This document shows, one piece after another, positions 27,319 to 35,294 of a stretch of 64,000 nt of DNA. The stretch lies in NCBI RefSeq assembly GCF_000711825.1, contig NZ_JONJ01000004.1:120642-184641 (forward strand), read 5' to 3'. How positions within the stretch are numbered: position 1 is the stretch's first letter; each line of letters begins with the position of its first letter. The stretch comes from [Clostridium] aminophilum DSM 10710. GTDB lineage: Bacteria > Bacillota > Clostridia > Lachnospirales > Lachnospiraceae. The position numbers were made by a program, and so were the translations under genes. The notes beneath the pieces were generated by a model that saw only the letters and a program-made list of their open reading frames with translations, did no database searches and was not told the origin of the DNA.

Positions 27319-27402
27319 AGGGGAGCTTGTATGGACAGGCTGAGAGGAAGGAAACACCTTCGACCCTTATACCTGATGTGGATAATGCCGCCGTAGGAAA
27401 CA
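27319..27402 (+). ncRNA. TPP riboswitch upstream of thiW
   Basis: Contains the thi-box signature in order: GGGGAGC, GGCTGAGAGGA, GACCCTTATACCTGAT, GGATAATGCCG and CGTAGGAAAC. Folding would sense thiamine pyrophosphate. The terminator 15 nt downstream indicates control by premature termination of the thiW-thiD-cytX transcript. Confidence 0.95.
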
Positions 27403-27416
27403 CTTTCGCTCTGTTA

Positions 27417-27452
27417 CAGGAGGATACCGCAAAAGGTATCCTCCTGTTTTTG
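27417..27452 (+). terminator. Riboswitch-controlled terminator
   Basis: ACAGGAGGATACC and GGTATCCTCCTGT form a 13-bp perfect stem with a 6-nt loop followed by TTTTT; it is the expression platform of the TPP riboswitch. Confidence 0.9.
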
Positions 27453-27469
27453 CTGCAAAAGACCGGCAG

Positions 27470-27810
27470 GCGGCTGTCATGCTTGCATGAACCGACATTT
27501 TCCGGCCGTAAGAACATGGGGCACTGAGGGGAAACCCGCGAAATATCGCGGAAACTGTGTTTTCGAGCTTAGCGGATCTGCCGTTTTGCTCATCCTTTGA
27601 GAAAGGAGGAAACGTAATCCACATCTGTGGCGGACTGAGGGGGAGCGCCCTGAGTCTTGTAGATCAGCGATGGGAAGCCGTGTTCCGGCGTGAGAGGATG
27701 CCATAAAGCATCGACCGAACTTCCATGCAGTTATTGCCAAATCACTGCGCCACGAGGAATCGCCGCTGAAACAGACGTTTCCATAATCAGCGCGAGGTGC
27801 CAAACATAAA
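27470..27810 (+). ncRNA. Candidate structured RNA between TPP terminator and thiW
   Basis: About 330 nt, GC-richer than the flanks, with many local stems and no credible gene. Stems seen: CCGCGA/TCGCGG (27536-27551), TCCTTT/AAAGGA (27594-27608), CCACA/TGTGG (27619-27630), and a three-way junction in which GGAAG (27673) and CTTCC (27719) close over GCCG-tgttc-CGGC and GATGC-cataaa-GCATC, joined by GTGAGAG and GACCGAA. An ATGA lies at 27487-27490. The layout recalls HEARO/omega-RNA elements of the IscB/IsrB group, but this is from memory and no nuclease gene is present. A structured thiW leader of unknown class is the alternative. Confidence 0.4.
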
Positions 27811-27852
27811 AGACTTTGACCCGTTGTTCGCGTAAATCAAAGGAGAAAAAGA

Positions 27853-28374
27853 ATGAATAAGACAAATACCAGAAAATTAGCGATTGCAGGTGTATTCTGC
27901 GCCGTTGCGGTTGTCGGGAGCCTCTTTTCGTTCCCGGTTTTCGGGAGCAAATGTTCCCCGGTTCAGCACATGGTCAACATTCTGTGTGCGGTGTTACTCG
28001 GCCCCGTCTATGGAGTATGTGCCGCATTTGCCGCCTCCCTGATCCGGAATTTTCTTGGTCTCGGAAGTCTCCTGGCATTTCCCGGCAGCATGTTCGGCGC
28101 ACTGGTGTGCGGTGTCATCTATGCCAAAACGAAAAAAACCGGCGAGACACTGGCCGGTGAAGTATTCGGCACCGCCGTTTTGGGCGGCCTGTGCGCATAC
28201 CCGATCGCCGTTTTATTTATGGGGCAGAGCGCAGCCGGTCTTGCATTTTATGCATTTGTCCTGCCGTTTTTCATCTCCACGGCAGGAGGAGCCGCAATCT
28301 CCGCGGTTTTGATCTGCAGCCTGAAACATGCCGGCATTCTCCATACCATGCAGGAGACACTTGACCGGCCATGA
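27853..28374 (+). CDS. thiW: ThiW, ECF transporter S component for thiazole precursor
   Basis: Membrane substrate-binding subunit of an energy-coupling-factor importer, predicted to take up the thiazole moiety of thiamine. The 173-residue protein has about five hydrophobic segments and the ThiW features KLAIAGVFCAVAVVGS, SPVQHMVNILCAVLLGP and SLIRNFLGLGSLLAFPGSMFGALV. AAAGGAG precedes the ATG. It is the first gene after the TPP riboswitch. The general EcfA/EcfT module is not adjacent, so it must share one encoded elsewhere, and no thiM (thiazole kinase) is in this window. Confidence 0.92.
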   Translation: MNKTNTRKLAIAGVFCAVAVVGSLFSFPVFGSKCSPVQHMVNILCAVLLGPVYGVCAAFAASLIRNFLGLGSLLAFPGSMFGALVCGVIYAKTKKTGETLAGEVFGTAVLGGLCAYPIAVLFMGQSAAGLAFYAFVLPFFISTAGGAAISAVLICSLKHAGILHTMQETLDRP

Positions 28375-28518
28375 GTTAATATGACAACCGGTTTAAAATG
28401 CATAAAACCGCAAAACGATGCGAGATAAGGCCATTGATATCTCTGTTTCCAAACGGCAGAGTATGAACAGCCAAAACGAAAACACAGAATTACCACAACG
28501 AAATCCGATGAAAGGCCC

Positions 28519-28545
28519 GCGGCGCCAAATGCGTCCCGGGCTTAT
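28519..28545 (+). other. GC-rich hairpin in thiW-thiD gap
   Basis: GCCCGCGGCGC and GCGTCCCGGGC pair over ~10 bp with a 5-nt loop and no T-run, within the 243-nt space between thiW and thiD. Possibly a processing or stability element. Confidence 0.5.
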
Positions 28546-28617
28546 CACAAGCGACAGATTGGGAGCACCACCTTCTGCCGCTATAGAAAACGATGCTGAA
28601 ACAACGAAAGGAGAAAA

Positions 28618-29430
28618 ATGATCATGAAAACAGCATTGACCATTGCAGGAAGTGACTGCAGCGGAGGCGCCGGTATTCAGGCAGATATCAAAACCATGAC
28701 AATGAATGGTGTCTATGCCATGAGTGCCATTACGGCCTTAACCGCACAAAACACAACCGGTGTGAGAGCCATTCAGGAATCCACACCTGATTTTTTGAAA
28801 CAGCAGATTGACGCGGTATTCGAAGACATTTATCCCGATGCCGTAAAAATCGGCATGGTGTCGTCCAGCGAACTGATCTGTGTGATTGCAGATCGGCTGC
28901 GGCATTATGACGCCAGAAACATCGTTGTGGATCCGGTTATGGTAGCAACCTCCGGTTCTTCTCTGCTGAAGACGGATGCGGTTATGACCATGACCGAAAA
29001 ACTGCTGCCCGTCGCGGCCCTTGTCACGCCGAATATTCCCGAAGCCGAAGTTCTCTCCGGGATGACCATTCACACAAAGGACGATATGCTGGCGGCAGCC
29101 CGGAAAATCGGAGAAAGCTGTTCTTGCGCCGTTCTTCTCAAAGGCGGTCACAGCATCAATGATGCAAATGATCTGCTCTATACCGACGGCAAACTGATCT
29201 GGTTTGAGGGAAAACGAATTGATAATCCCAACACCCATGGAACCGGATGTACGCTCTCCAGTGCCATTGCCGCCAATCTTGCCAAAGGCTTTTCGCTTGC
29301 GGACTCGGTACAAAGAGCAAAGGATTATATCTCCGGTGCACTGGCAGCCATGCTGAATCTGGGAGCCGGTTCCGGACCGATGAACCATGCATTTGACCTC
29401 ACAGGTGAATTCGCAAAGGAGGGAAAATAG
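28618..29430 (+). CDS. thiD: Hydroxymethylpyrimidine (phosphate) kinase
   Basis: Phosphorylates hydroxymethylpyrimidine and its monophosphate to give HMP-PP for thiamine synthesis. At 270 residues it has the ribokinase-fold marks TIAGSDCSGGAGIQADIKT at the start, DPVMVATSGSSLL near residue 105 and the C-terminal anion-hole motif NTHGTGCTLSSAIAANLA. AAAGGAG lies ahead; starts at 28618 and 28624 are both possible. Its stop is immediately followed by the cytX start, so the two are translated together, giving an import-and-phosphorylate unit for HMP salvage under TPP control. Confidence 0.95.
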   Translation: MIMKTALTIAGSDCSGGAGIQADIKTMTMNGVYAMSAITALTAQNTTGVRAIQESTPDFLKQQIDAVFEDIYPDAVKIGMVSSSELICVIADRLRHYDARNIVVDPVMVATSGSSLLKTDAVMTMTEKLLPVAALVTPNIPEAEVLSGMTIHTKDDMLAAARKIGESCSCAVLLKGGHSINDANDLLYTDGKLIWFEGKRIDNPNTHGTGCTLSSAIAANLAKGFSLADSVQRAKDYISGALAAMLNLGAGSGPMNHAFDLTGEFAKEGK

Positions 29431-30648
29431 ATGGAAGAGAAACGCACATCGGTTTTTGAGAACGGCTTAATCTGGTTCGGCGCTGCCGTTTCCATCGCGG
29501 AGATCATCACCGGAACGTATTTGGCTCCCCTTGGTTTTACCAAGGGACTCCTTGCCATTCTGATCGGTCATGTCATCGGATGCATCATGCTTTTTCTTGC
29601 CGGTCTGATCGGCGGAAGCATGCGAAAAAGCGCAATGGAAACCGCAAAGATGAGCTTCGGAACGGAAGGTGCCCTGCTCTTTTCCGTTCTGAATATCCTT
29701 CAGCTTGCCGGCTGGACAGCAATCATGATTTTTGACGGAGCCCTCGCGGTAAATGGGATCTTTCCCATCGGAAACTGGATATGGTGTACGGTCATCGGCG
29801 CACTGATTATTCTCTGGATTCTGATCGGAATCAAGAATCTCGGCAAGGTGAATACCGCCGCCATGACCGCACTCTTCCTTCTGACCATTGTGCTTTGCTT
29901 CGTCATTTTTCAAAACAGCAGTGTCCCGAACGTCAGCGGCGAAGATATGACCTTTGGTGCGGCGGTCGAGCTTTCCGTTGCCATGCCGCTGTCCTGGCTT
30001 CCGCTGATCAGCGATTATACCCGTGAGGCTCAAAAGCCGGCTGCAGCAACTGCCGTCAGTGCGGTTACCTATGGGCTCGTGAGCTGCTGGATGTATGTGA
30101 TCGGCATGGGTGCTGCGATTTTCACAGCTGAATCCGACGTGGCACAGATCATGATGAAAGCGGGGCTCGGCATCGCGGGGCTATTGATCATCGTATTCTC
30201 CACCGTTACCACAACCTTTCTGGATGCCTACTCTGCCGGTGTGTCCAGTGAATCGCTTCCCGGAAAAATCAACGGAAAAGCCGTTGCCATCGCCGTCACA
30301 GTGATCGGTACTCTGGGCGCAATATTTCTTCCGCTTTATGATATCACCGAATTCCTCTATTTCATCGGATCGGTATTTGCTCCGATGATTGCGATCCAGA
30401 TTGCGGATTTCTTTATTTTAAAAAAGAGAGACGAGCACCGCTCCTTCAACCTTCCGAATCTGTTTTTATGGCTGATCGGTTTTATCCTGTATCGCATTCT
30501 GATGCGGGTGGATATTGTTGTCGGAAATACGCTTCCGGACATGGTCATCACCATCCTGCTCTGTGCCGCCGTCAATCTCATGATAAACAGACGGAACGAA
30601 AATATTCCGTCTCAAACAGGCTCTCAGACGCGATATTTTTCCTCTTAA
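29431..30648 (+). CDS. cytX: CytX, hydroxymethylpyrimidine transporter
   Basis: NCS1-family permease of 405 residues with about 11-12 membrane segments. FENGLIWFGAAVSIAEIITGTYLAPLG at the N-terminus and NILQLAGWTAIMIFDGALAVNGI are characteristic of CytX, the putative HMP importer regulated by TPP riboswitches. It starts at the base after the thiD stop codon. A strong terminator follows. Confidence 0.93.
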   Translation: MEEKRTSVFENGLIWFGAAVSIAEIITGTYLAPLGFTKGLLAILIGHVIGCIMLFLAGLIGGSMRKSAMETAKMSFGTEGALLFSVLNILQLAGWTAIMIFDGALAVNGIFPIGNWIWCTVIGALIILWILIGIKNLGKVNTAAMTALFLLTIVLCFVIFQNSSVPNVSGEDMTFGAAVELSVAMPLSWLPLISDYTREAQKPAAATAVSAVTYGLVSCWMYVIGMGAAIFTAESDVAQIMMKAGLGIAGLLIIVFSTVTTTFLDAYSAGVSSESLPGKINGKAVAIAVTVIGTLGAIFLPLYDITEFLYFIGSVFAPMIAIQIADFFILKKRDEHRSFNLPNLFLWLIGFILYRILMRVDIVVGNTLPDMVITILLCAAVNLMINRRNENIPSQTGSQTRYFSS

Positions 30649-30697
30649 CCGGACAAATCCACCCCTTAGGCAATAAAATCGCGCCATTTTAGAATCC

Positions 30698-30746
30698 AAA
30701 AAGTGCTGTAAGCCGCTCAGTCAAGCCGTTTACAGCACTTTTTTCA
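30698..30746. terminator. Bidirectional terminator after cytX
   Basis: AAAAAGTGCTGTAA and TTACAGCACTTTTTT pair over 14 bp with a ~20-nt loop; T-runs on both strands serve cytX and the convergent hypothetical gene. Confidence 0.88.
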
Positions 30747-30866
30747 TGTTCTGTGTAATGTCTTCAAACTGCCCTATCGCATGGTGTGATCCATGAAGAT
30801 TCCATCTTGCTCCGAAAAAGAAAAAGCATAAGCGTTTTTTCCTCCAACCGCGGGTCACCGCTTCCG

Positions 30867-31649
30867 TCAAACCATATCCGGACGGTAAAATGTCACCTGC
30901 AGCGTCTCCTCCATTCCCTCCGCGGAATAGAAGGTCACGGTGAGCGCCGGCTTATGCGTGATCAGACTTTTGTGAAGAACTGCCACCACCGGCACCTTCC
31001 CATAAGGAGCGTCCGCTTCCTCCATAAGCCGGTAATCCCGGTTCGCATATGGGTCCGGCTTTTTTACTCTCTGAAGATGATCGTCCAGTTTTCTCCATCT
31101 TCCGGTCACCATCCTCCGGTCCGACTCCGGTTTCCGGAATGCCTCTCCGACTCTCTCCATCGCAAATTCCCCCGGAATCATTTCCGGCTGCCATGTCATC
31201 TCATAGGTGCCATTCTCCCGAAGATTCAAGATCATGGCATCGGTATGTTTCTTTTCTTTCTTCCAGAACTGGATGGACGATATCCATTTTCCGATGATCT
31301 TATCCTCCGGATCCGGTTTCTGAAAGAAGTTCTCCGGAATCTCCCCTTTTTGAATCATCTCATTCATAACAAAGAGCTGAAGCACATGGATTTCCTGCGG
31401 TGAAGAAATAAGGCGAAACTTCCCGTTCCCTCTACTCTCTGCACGCTCACCGCTCTCTTTATGTTCAAAACAATTCGATCTTTCTTCCTTCTGTTCCACA
31501 TCTGGATCGATCTCCAGCCAGATCGGCATTGGCCGCTCCGCTTTTCGATTGATGCCCGAAAGGACTGTTTTCCCGGCATATTCCAGCTGATATCCGATAA
31601 ACAGTGTCTGCCCGTCAAACTCCAGATTTTTCCCCTTGTATTCTTTCAT
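30867..31649 (-). CDS. Hypothetical protein, no family recognised
   Basis: Soluble protein of 260 residues, rich in charged residues and with no signal peptide or membrane segment. The ATG at 31649 is chosen for its GGAAGAAG site, close but usable; an in-frame ATG 48 bp upstream has no better site. Visible features are an N-terminal beta-rich part (NLEFDGQTLFIGYQLEYAGKTVLSG), a middle segment that reads like a lipocalin-type sheet (IIGKWISSIQFWKKEK, ILNLRENGTYEMTW, VTGRWRKLDDHL), and a C-terminal sheet. GxW and NGTYEMTW patterns suggest a stress-type small-ligand barrel, but this is guesswork. It is isolated between two thiamine operons. Confidence 0.6.
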   Translation of the reverse strand: MKEYKGKNLEFDGQTLFIGYQLEYAGKTVLSGINRKAERPMPIWLEIDPDVEQKEERSNCFEHKESGERAESRGNGKFRLISSPQEIHVLQLFVMNEMIQKGEIPENFFQKPDPEDKIIGKWISSIQFWKKEKKHTDAMILNLRENGTYEMTWQPEMIPGEFAMERVGEAFRKPESDRRMVTGRWRKLDDHLQRVKKPDPYANRDYRLMEEADAPYGKVPVVAVLHKSLITHKPALTVTFYSAEGMEETLQVTFYRPDMV

Positions 31650-32054
31650 CTTCTTCCAACCTTTTCTTCCGTCATTTATTCCGGACTGATGATGCATCTT
31701 TCCTATTCTTTTCTCAGCCGGTTCTGCTCTATTTCTATTTTACCACAACAACTAAACTCGATCTGCGTCTCCGACTTGATCTCGTTAAGGGTTTGGTATT
31801 AGTTCTACTAAGCTCGCTTTGCTCGCTAAGTAGAAGCTATTATACCATTCGAAACCGCTTCCTTCTCCTCTTTGGTATTTTCACTCCTCTCCTTTTTCGT
31901 TTCATCCGCAAGGCTCCAACATGATATTTTATTCATCAATAAATGAGAAAATTCCATTAAATTTTCTTTATATTTCTTGATTTCAGCGTTGACAATCCAT
32001 AAATTTCAAAATATAATGCAACAAAAGCAACATTTTTTATAGGAATCGCAATTT
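31650..32054. other. Gap ahead of second TPP riboswitch, with hairpin repeat
   Basis: TTCTACT (31803) and AGTAGAA (31829) form a stem around AAGCTCGCTTTGCTCGCTA, an element whose GAGCTTAG core recurs at 27562 and 42576. The rest to 32040 is AT-rich and should carry the ykoF promoter. No gene seen. Confidence 0.45.
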
Positions 32055-32132
32055 TGGGGGAACTCTTCGGAGCTGAGAGGACAAACCGTCTGACCCTTTG
32101 AACCTGATCCGGCTAATACCGGCGTAGGGAAG
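32055..32132 (+). ncRNA. TPP riboswitch upstream of ykoFEDC
   Basis: Second thi-box: GGGGGAACTC, GAGCTGAGAGGAC, CTGACCCTTTGAACCTGATC, GGCTAATACCGGCGTAGGGA. Upstream of a terminator and the thiamine/HMP ECF operon. Confidence 0.95.
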
Positions 32133-32161
32133 AAATTCGATATCAGCCGCAGGCTATTTTT

Positions 32162-32200
32162 CGGAGCTTTCTTACGAGTAAGAAGGCTCCTTTTTTTCTT
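32162..32200 (+). terminator. Riboswitch-controlled terminator of ykoFEDC
   Basis: GGAGCTTTCTTAC and GTAAGAAGGCTCC form a 13-bp stem (one G-T pair) followed by seven T; it is the expression platform of the second TPP riboswitch. Confidence 0.92.
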
Positions 32201-32305
32201 TACTTTACTTCACCGGAATAGCGTTTCTCTCAAAATGCTGCAATGACTCATCACCTCAACCGGACCGCAAAATACGCGGTCCTGCCGAAAGAAAGGAGAC
32301 AACAC

Positions 32306-32950
32306 ATGGATAACAATTCCTGCGGATGCAATGTCTGCAGTACAAGAGAGGATCTTCCCTGGGAAGGAAGAGGAACCGATCTTCCGATCGCCGGATGCCG
32401 ATTCACACTGTATCCGATGACGGACCGCTACGTTGACATCATTCTCGGTTCTCTTGAAAAGACGGATACCTCTTATGTCTGGAGCGAAACAGACGCTCTC
32501 TCGACCGTCTACCGCGGAAAACTTCCGTACGTTGCAGATGCGGTGAAAGCACTGTTTGTCAACGCCTACCGTTCCGGCGTGCATATGGCGCTGGAAGGAC
32601 AGTTCTCCAAGGGATGCCCGGGAGATATTGCCGGTGACAGCCTGCTGGAAAAGGATGGCGAAGCGCCGAATGCGAAATCGGCGGAAGGAATCCATTTTCC
32701 GGTAAAATGCAAACTTGCGCTCTATCCGATGGGCGTCGGCAATTATATCGACGACATTGCCAAAGTATGGTACATGGCACAGGACCGCGGCCTTGAGCCA
32801 ACCACCATCCATTACGCAACACGGATCAGCGGGGATGTGCATGAGGTCTTTGACTATCTCCGGGATGTCTGCGCTCTCATGGATGAATCCGCCGTGCCCC
32901 ATTATATTCTGCATTTTACCGTTAACTGCAACAGCCCGACAAAGGAGTGA
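32306..32950 (+). CDS. ykoF: YkoF, thiamine/HMP-binding protein
   Basis: Cytosolic protein of 214 residues with two ACT-like repeats that bind thiamine or HMP; partner of the YkoEDC importer. The ATG at 32306 is chosen because AAAGGAG precedes it. Both repeats show the family pattern: FTLYPMTDRYVDIILGSLEKT near residue 33 and KLALYPMGVGNYIDDIAKV near 135, each ending in a GDVHEVFDYLRD-type helix. An unusual Cys-rich N-terminus (CGCNVC) is present. The stop codon overlaps the start region of ykoE. Confidence 0.92.
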   Translation: MDNNSCGCNVCSTREDLPWEGRGTDLPIAGCRFTLYPMTDRYVDIILGSLEKTDTSYVWSETDALSTVYRGKLPYVADAVKALFVNAYRSGVHMALEGQFSKGCPGDIAGDSLLEKDGEAPNAKSAEGIHFPVKCKLALYPMGVGNYIDDIAKVWYMAQDRGLEPTTIHYATRISGDVHEVFDYLRDVCALMDESAVPHYILHFTVNCNSPTKE

Positions 32951-32955
32951 TGATC

Positions 32956-33552
32956 ATGACAAAGAACAATGAATGGAAATTAAAAGATGCGCTGATGATC
33001 GCCATCTGCGCGGTACTCTTCGGCATCCTGCTTCTCGGTGCGACCTACGCCGGCGGCATTCTGTACGGTCTCCTTGCCCCGGCCGGAATGGGCTCGCTCG
33101 GCTATGAACCGTTCTACGGAATCTATTTCATGCCGGCGGCATTCTGCATTTACATCATGAGAAAACCCGGAACCGGCATGATCGCGGAGATTCTCGCCGC
33201 CATCATTGAAACGCTCCTCGGAAACTTCTTCGGACCAATCGTGATCCTGTCCGGTGTCGTTCAGGGCATCGGCATCGAACTTCCGATCGCGCTGAAAAAA
33301 TATCTCGTTTTCAGCCGTCCGGTCATGATCACGTCCGCAGTGGTCTGCTCCGTACTCACACTGATCTACAACTGCTTTGTCAGCGGATATAATATGATTG
33401 CCCTCCCGGTTCTGGGAGTAATGCTAATTGTCCGCATCATCAGCGCCGTCTTTTTCTGCGGTATCCTCACACCGATCCTCGGTGACAGACTCTCAAAGGC
33501 AGGGGTTCTTCGCGGTTATGCGATCTGCGATGACGAGGACGCGCTGGCATAA
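32956..33552 (+). CDS. ykoE: YkoE, ECF S component for thiamine precursor
   Basis: Integral membrane substrate-specific subunit of 198 residues with about six hydrophobic segments (KLKDALMIAICAVLFGILLLGATYAGGILYG; EPFYGIYFMPAAFCIYI; EILAAIIETLLGNFFGP). The start at 32956 gives the best spacing to the AAGGAG that overlaps the end of ykoF. With YkoC and YkoD it forms a dedicated importer of thiamine or hydroxymethylpyrimidine. Confidence 0.92.
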   Translation: MTKNNEWKLKDALMIAICAVLFGILLLGATYAGGILYGLLAPAGMGSLGYEPFYGIYFMPAAFCIYIMRKPGTGMIAEILAAIIETLLGNFFGPIVILSGVVQGIGIELPIALKKYLVFSRPVMITSAVVCSVLTLIYNCFVSGYNMIALPVLGVMLIVRIISAVFFCGILTPILGDRLSKAGVLRGYAICDDEDALA

Positions 33553-33648
33553 GTTTCGGAATATTCCATGATAAAACAGGAAGGAGAACACGATACATTT
33601 TCTCTTTCCTTATCCCAGCAGATGACTTCCGGTCTTTTGCTGTAAACA

Positions 33649-33679
33649 GCCCGCACTGCGAACTTCCGCAGTCGCGGGC
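33649..33679 (+). other. Very stable hairpin in ykoE-ykoD gap
   Basis: GCCCGCACTGCG pairs with CGCAGTCGCGGGC over 12 bp with one bulged C and a short loop. There is no T-run. It lies 20 bp before the ykoD ribosome site in a 150-bp intercistronic gap, so it may set mRNA stability or ykoD translation. Confidence 0.6.
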
Positions 33680-33702
33680 CATACTGCAATAAGGAGAAGC
33701 AA

Positions 33703-35271
33703 ATGACGACTTCCAACACCGCAATCGATCTGAGCGATGTCATTTTCCGCTATTTCCGGAATGGAAAACGGAATGTGATCGACCATGCCCGTCTGTCCGT
33801 TGAAGAAGGAACGATTACCGTTCTCATGGGCGCCAGCGGATGCGGGAAAAGCACCCTCTCGGCGCTCATCGCCGGTCTCTATCCGGAAAATGGCGGTTAT
33901 CTTGAATCCGGCAGCATCCGTCTTTTCGGAAAGGAAGTATCGGAATTGGCGGTGAATGAGCGGGCGAAATATCTCGGATTTGTCTTTCAGAACCCGGATT
34001 TACAGTTCTGCATGGATACGCTCCGCTCGGAACTGATCTTCTGTCTGGAAAACATTGGAATTCTACCGGAAGAGATGGACCGGCGCATTCAGGAAACCGC
34101 CAGAGTTTTCTCTGTGGAAGATCTTTTAGACCGTAAGCTGTGTTTCCTCTCCGGCGGCGAAAAACAGATCGCGCTTCTGGCCTGCATTGATGCGCTGAAA
34201 AGCCGGATTCTCGTTCTCGACGAAGCCTTTGCCAATGTGGACCGGGAAAATGCGCTGCAGCTTCTATCCTTCATCCGCCGCCTGCGGGAAAGGGGGACTA
34301 CGATTGTCGCCATCGATCACCGGATTGATCTCTGGAAAGACACTGCCGACGAATTCATTGTCCTCGGAGAGGGCGCCCGGATTCTGGCACGGGGCATCCA
34401 CCGGGATAATCTGGATTCTTTCCGGGATCTCTTTGACCGGGAAGGACTCTTTGAAATCCGGGACCGGAAAAGAAAGAATCATTCCGGTTCCTTCTCCGAT
34501 CCGACCGGAGATGCAAAATTTCTCGATTCTTCCCCCCGTTCTTCCGCTCCGACGTTCTCTCCGCAGATCTCCGCACCGGATGAATCAACGATCCTGCGCT
34601 TTGAGGATCTTTCCATCCCGTATTCTCGAGAGGATTCTCACCTTCTTCTGGAAAATGCCTGCGTTTCGTTTGAGAAAGGCACTATGACCGCGGTTCTCGG
34701 AAAAAGCGGCATCGGAAAGACCACCACGTTTCTTTCTGTCCTAAAGCAGCATCCCTACTTTGGAAAAATTGTTCTTGAGGGGCGGGAGCTTCGATCGCTG
34801 CGGAAAAAAGATCTCTACCAAAAAATCGGCATTGTCTTTCAGAATCCGGCAAACCAGTTTATCACCCAGAATGTCTATGAGGAAGTGGTGGAAGGACTCC
34901 GCATCTGGAATAAAGGACTTTCCGAAACGTCATTAAAGGAAAAAGCAGAAAAACTCCTTGAGCTCTACGGTCTTTCCGACAAAATGCGCTACTCGCCGTA
35001 TATGCTCTCCCAGGGACAGCAGCGTCGTCTTGCCGTTCTCTCCGTTCTTACCGGAGGGCAGAAAATCCTTCTTCTGGATGAACCGACTTATGGACAGGAT
35101 TATCGCGGAACCGCGGCAATCATGGAGCATCTGGAAAACCGGATAAAAGAAGACGGCCTTACCGTCATTTTCATCACCCATGACCGGACACTTGCGGGAA
35201 TGTACGCTGATCGGGTTTATGAACTGACCGATCGCCGGCTTCTTCCGGTGGATCCGCTCTCACTGTTATAA
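33703..35271 (+). CDS. ykoD: YkoD, double ATPase of thiamine ECF transporter
   Basis: Cytosolic energiser of 522 residues made of two fused ABC ATPase domains. First domain: Walker A GASGCGKST near residue 44, signature LSGGEKQ near 148, Walker B ILVLDEAFANVD. Second domain: Walker A GKSGIGKTT near 335, signature LSQGQQRRLAV, Walker B ILLLDEPTYGQD. A Ser/Pro-rich linker at about residues 260-290 joins them. It couples ATP hydrolysis to import through YkoC and YkoE. Confidence 0.94.
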   Translation: MTTSNTAIDLSDVIFRYFRNGKRNVIDHARLSVEEGTITVLMGASGCGKSTLSALIAGLYPENGGYLESGSIRLFGKEVSELAVNERAKYLGFVFQNPDLQFCMDTLRSELIFCLENIGILPEEMDRRIQETARVFSVEDLLDRKLCFLSGGEKQIALLACIDALKSRILVLDEAFANVDRENALQLLSFIRRLRERGTTIVAIDHRIDLWKDTADEFIVLGEGARILARGIHRDNLDSFRDLFDREGLFEIRDRKRKNHSGSFSDPTGDAKFLDSSPRSSAPTFSPQISAPDESTILRFEDLSIPYSREDSHLLLENACVSFEKGTMTAVLGKSGIGKTTTFLSVLKQHPYFGKIVLEGRELRSLRKKDLYQKIGIVFQNPANQFITQNVYEEVVEGLRIWNKGLSETSLKEKAEKLLELYGLSDKMRYSPYMLSQGQQRRLAVLSVLTGGQKILLLDEPTYGQDYRGTAAIMEHLENRIKEDGLTVIFITHDRTLAGMYADRVYELTDRRLLPVDPLSLL

Positions 35272-35294
35272 AGACAGAAAGGAAAGATGACTCA

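Noticed and set aside
27477..27803. Minus-strand 108-codon frame over the candidate RNA
   Set aside because: No ribosome site and no protein-like character; the stretch is better explained by RNA stems on the plus strand.
28418..28621. 67-codon frame in the thiW-thiD gap
   Set aside because: No ribosome site, low-complexity polar composition, runs through a GC hairpin; treated as untranslated.
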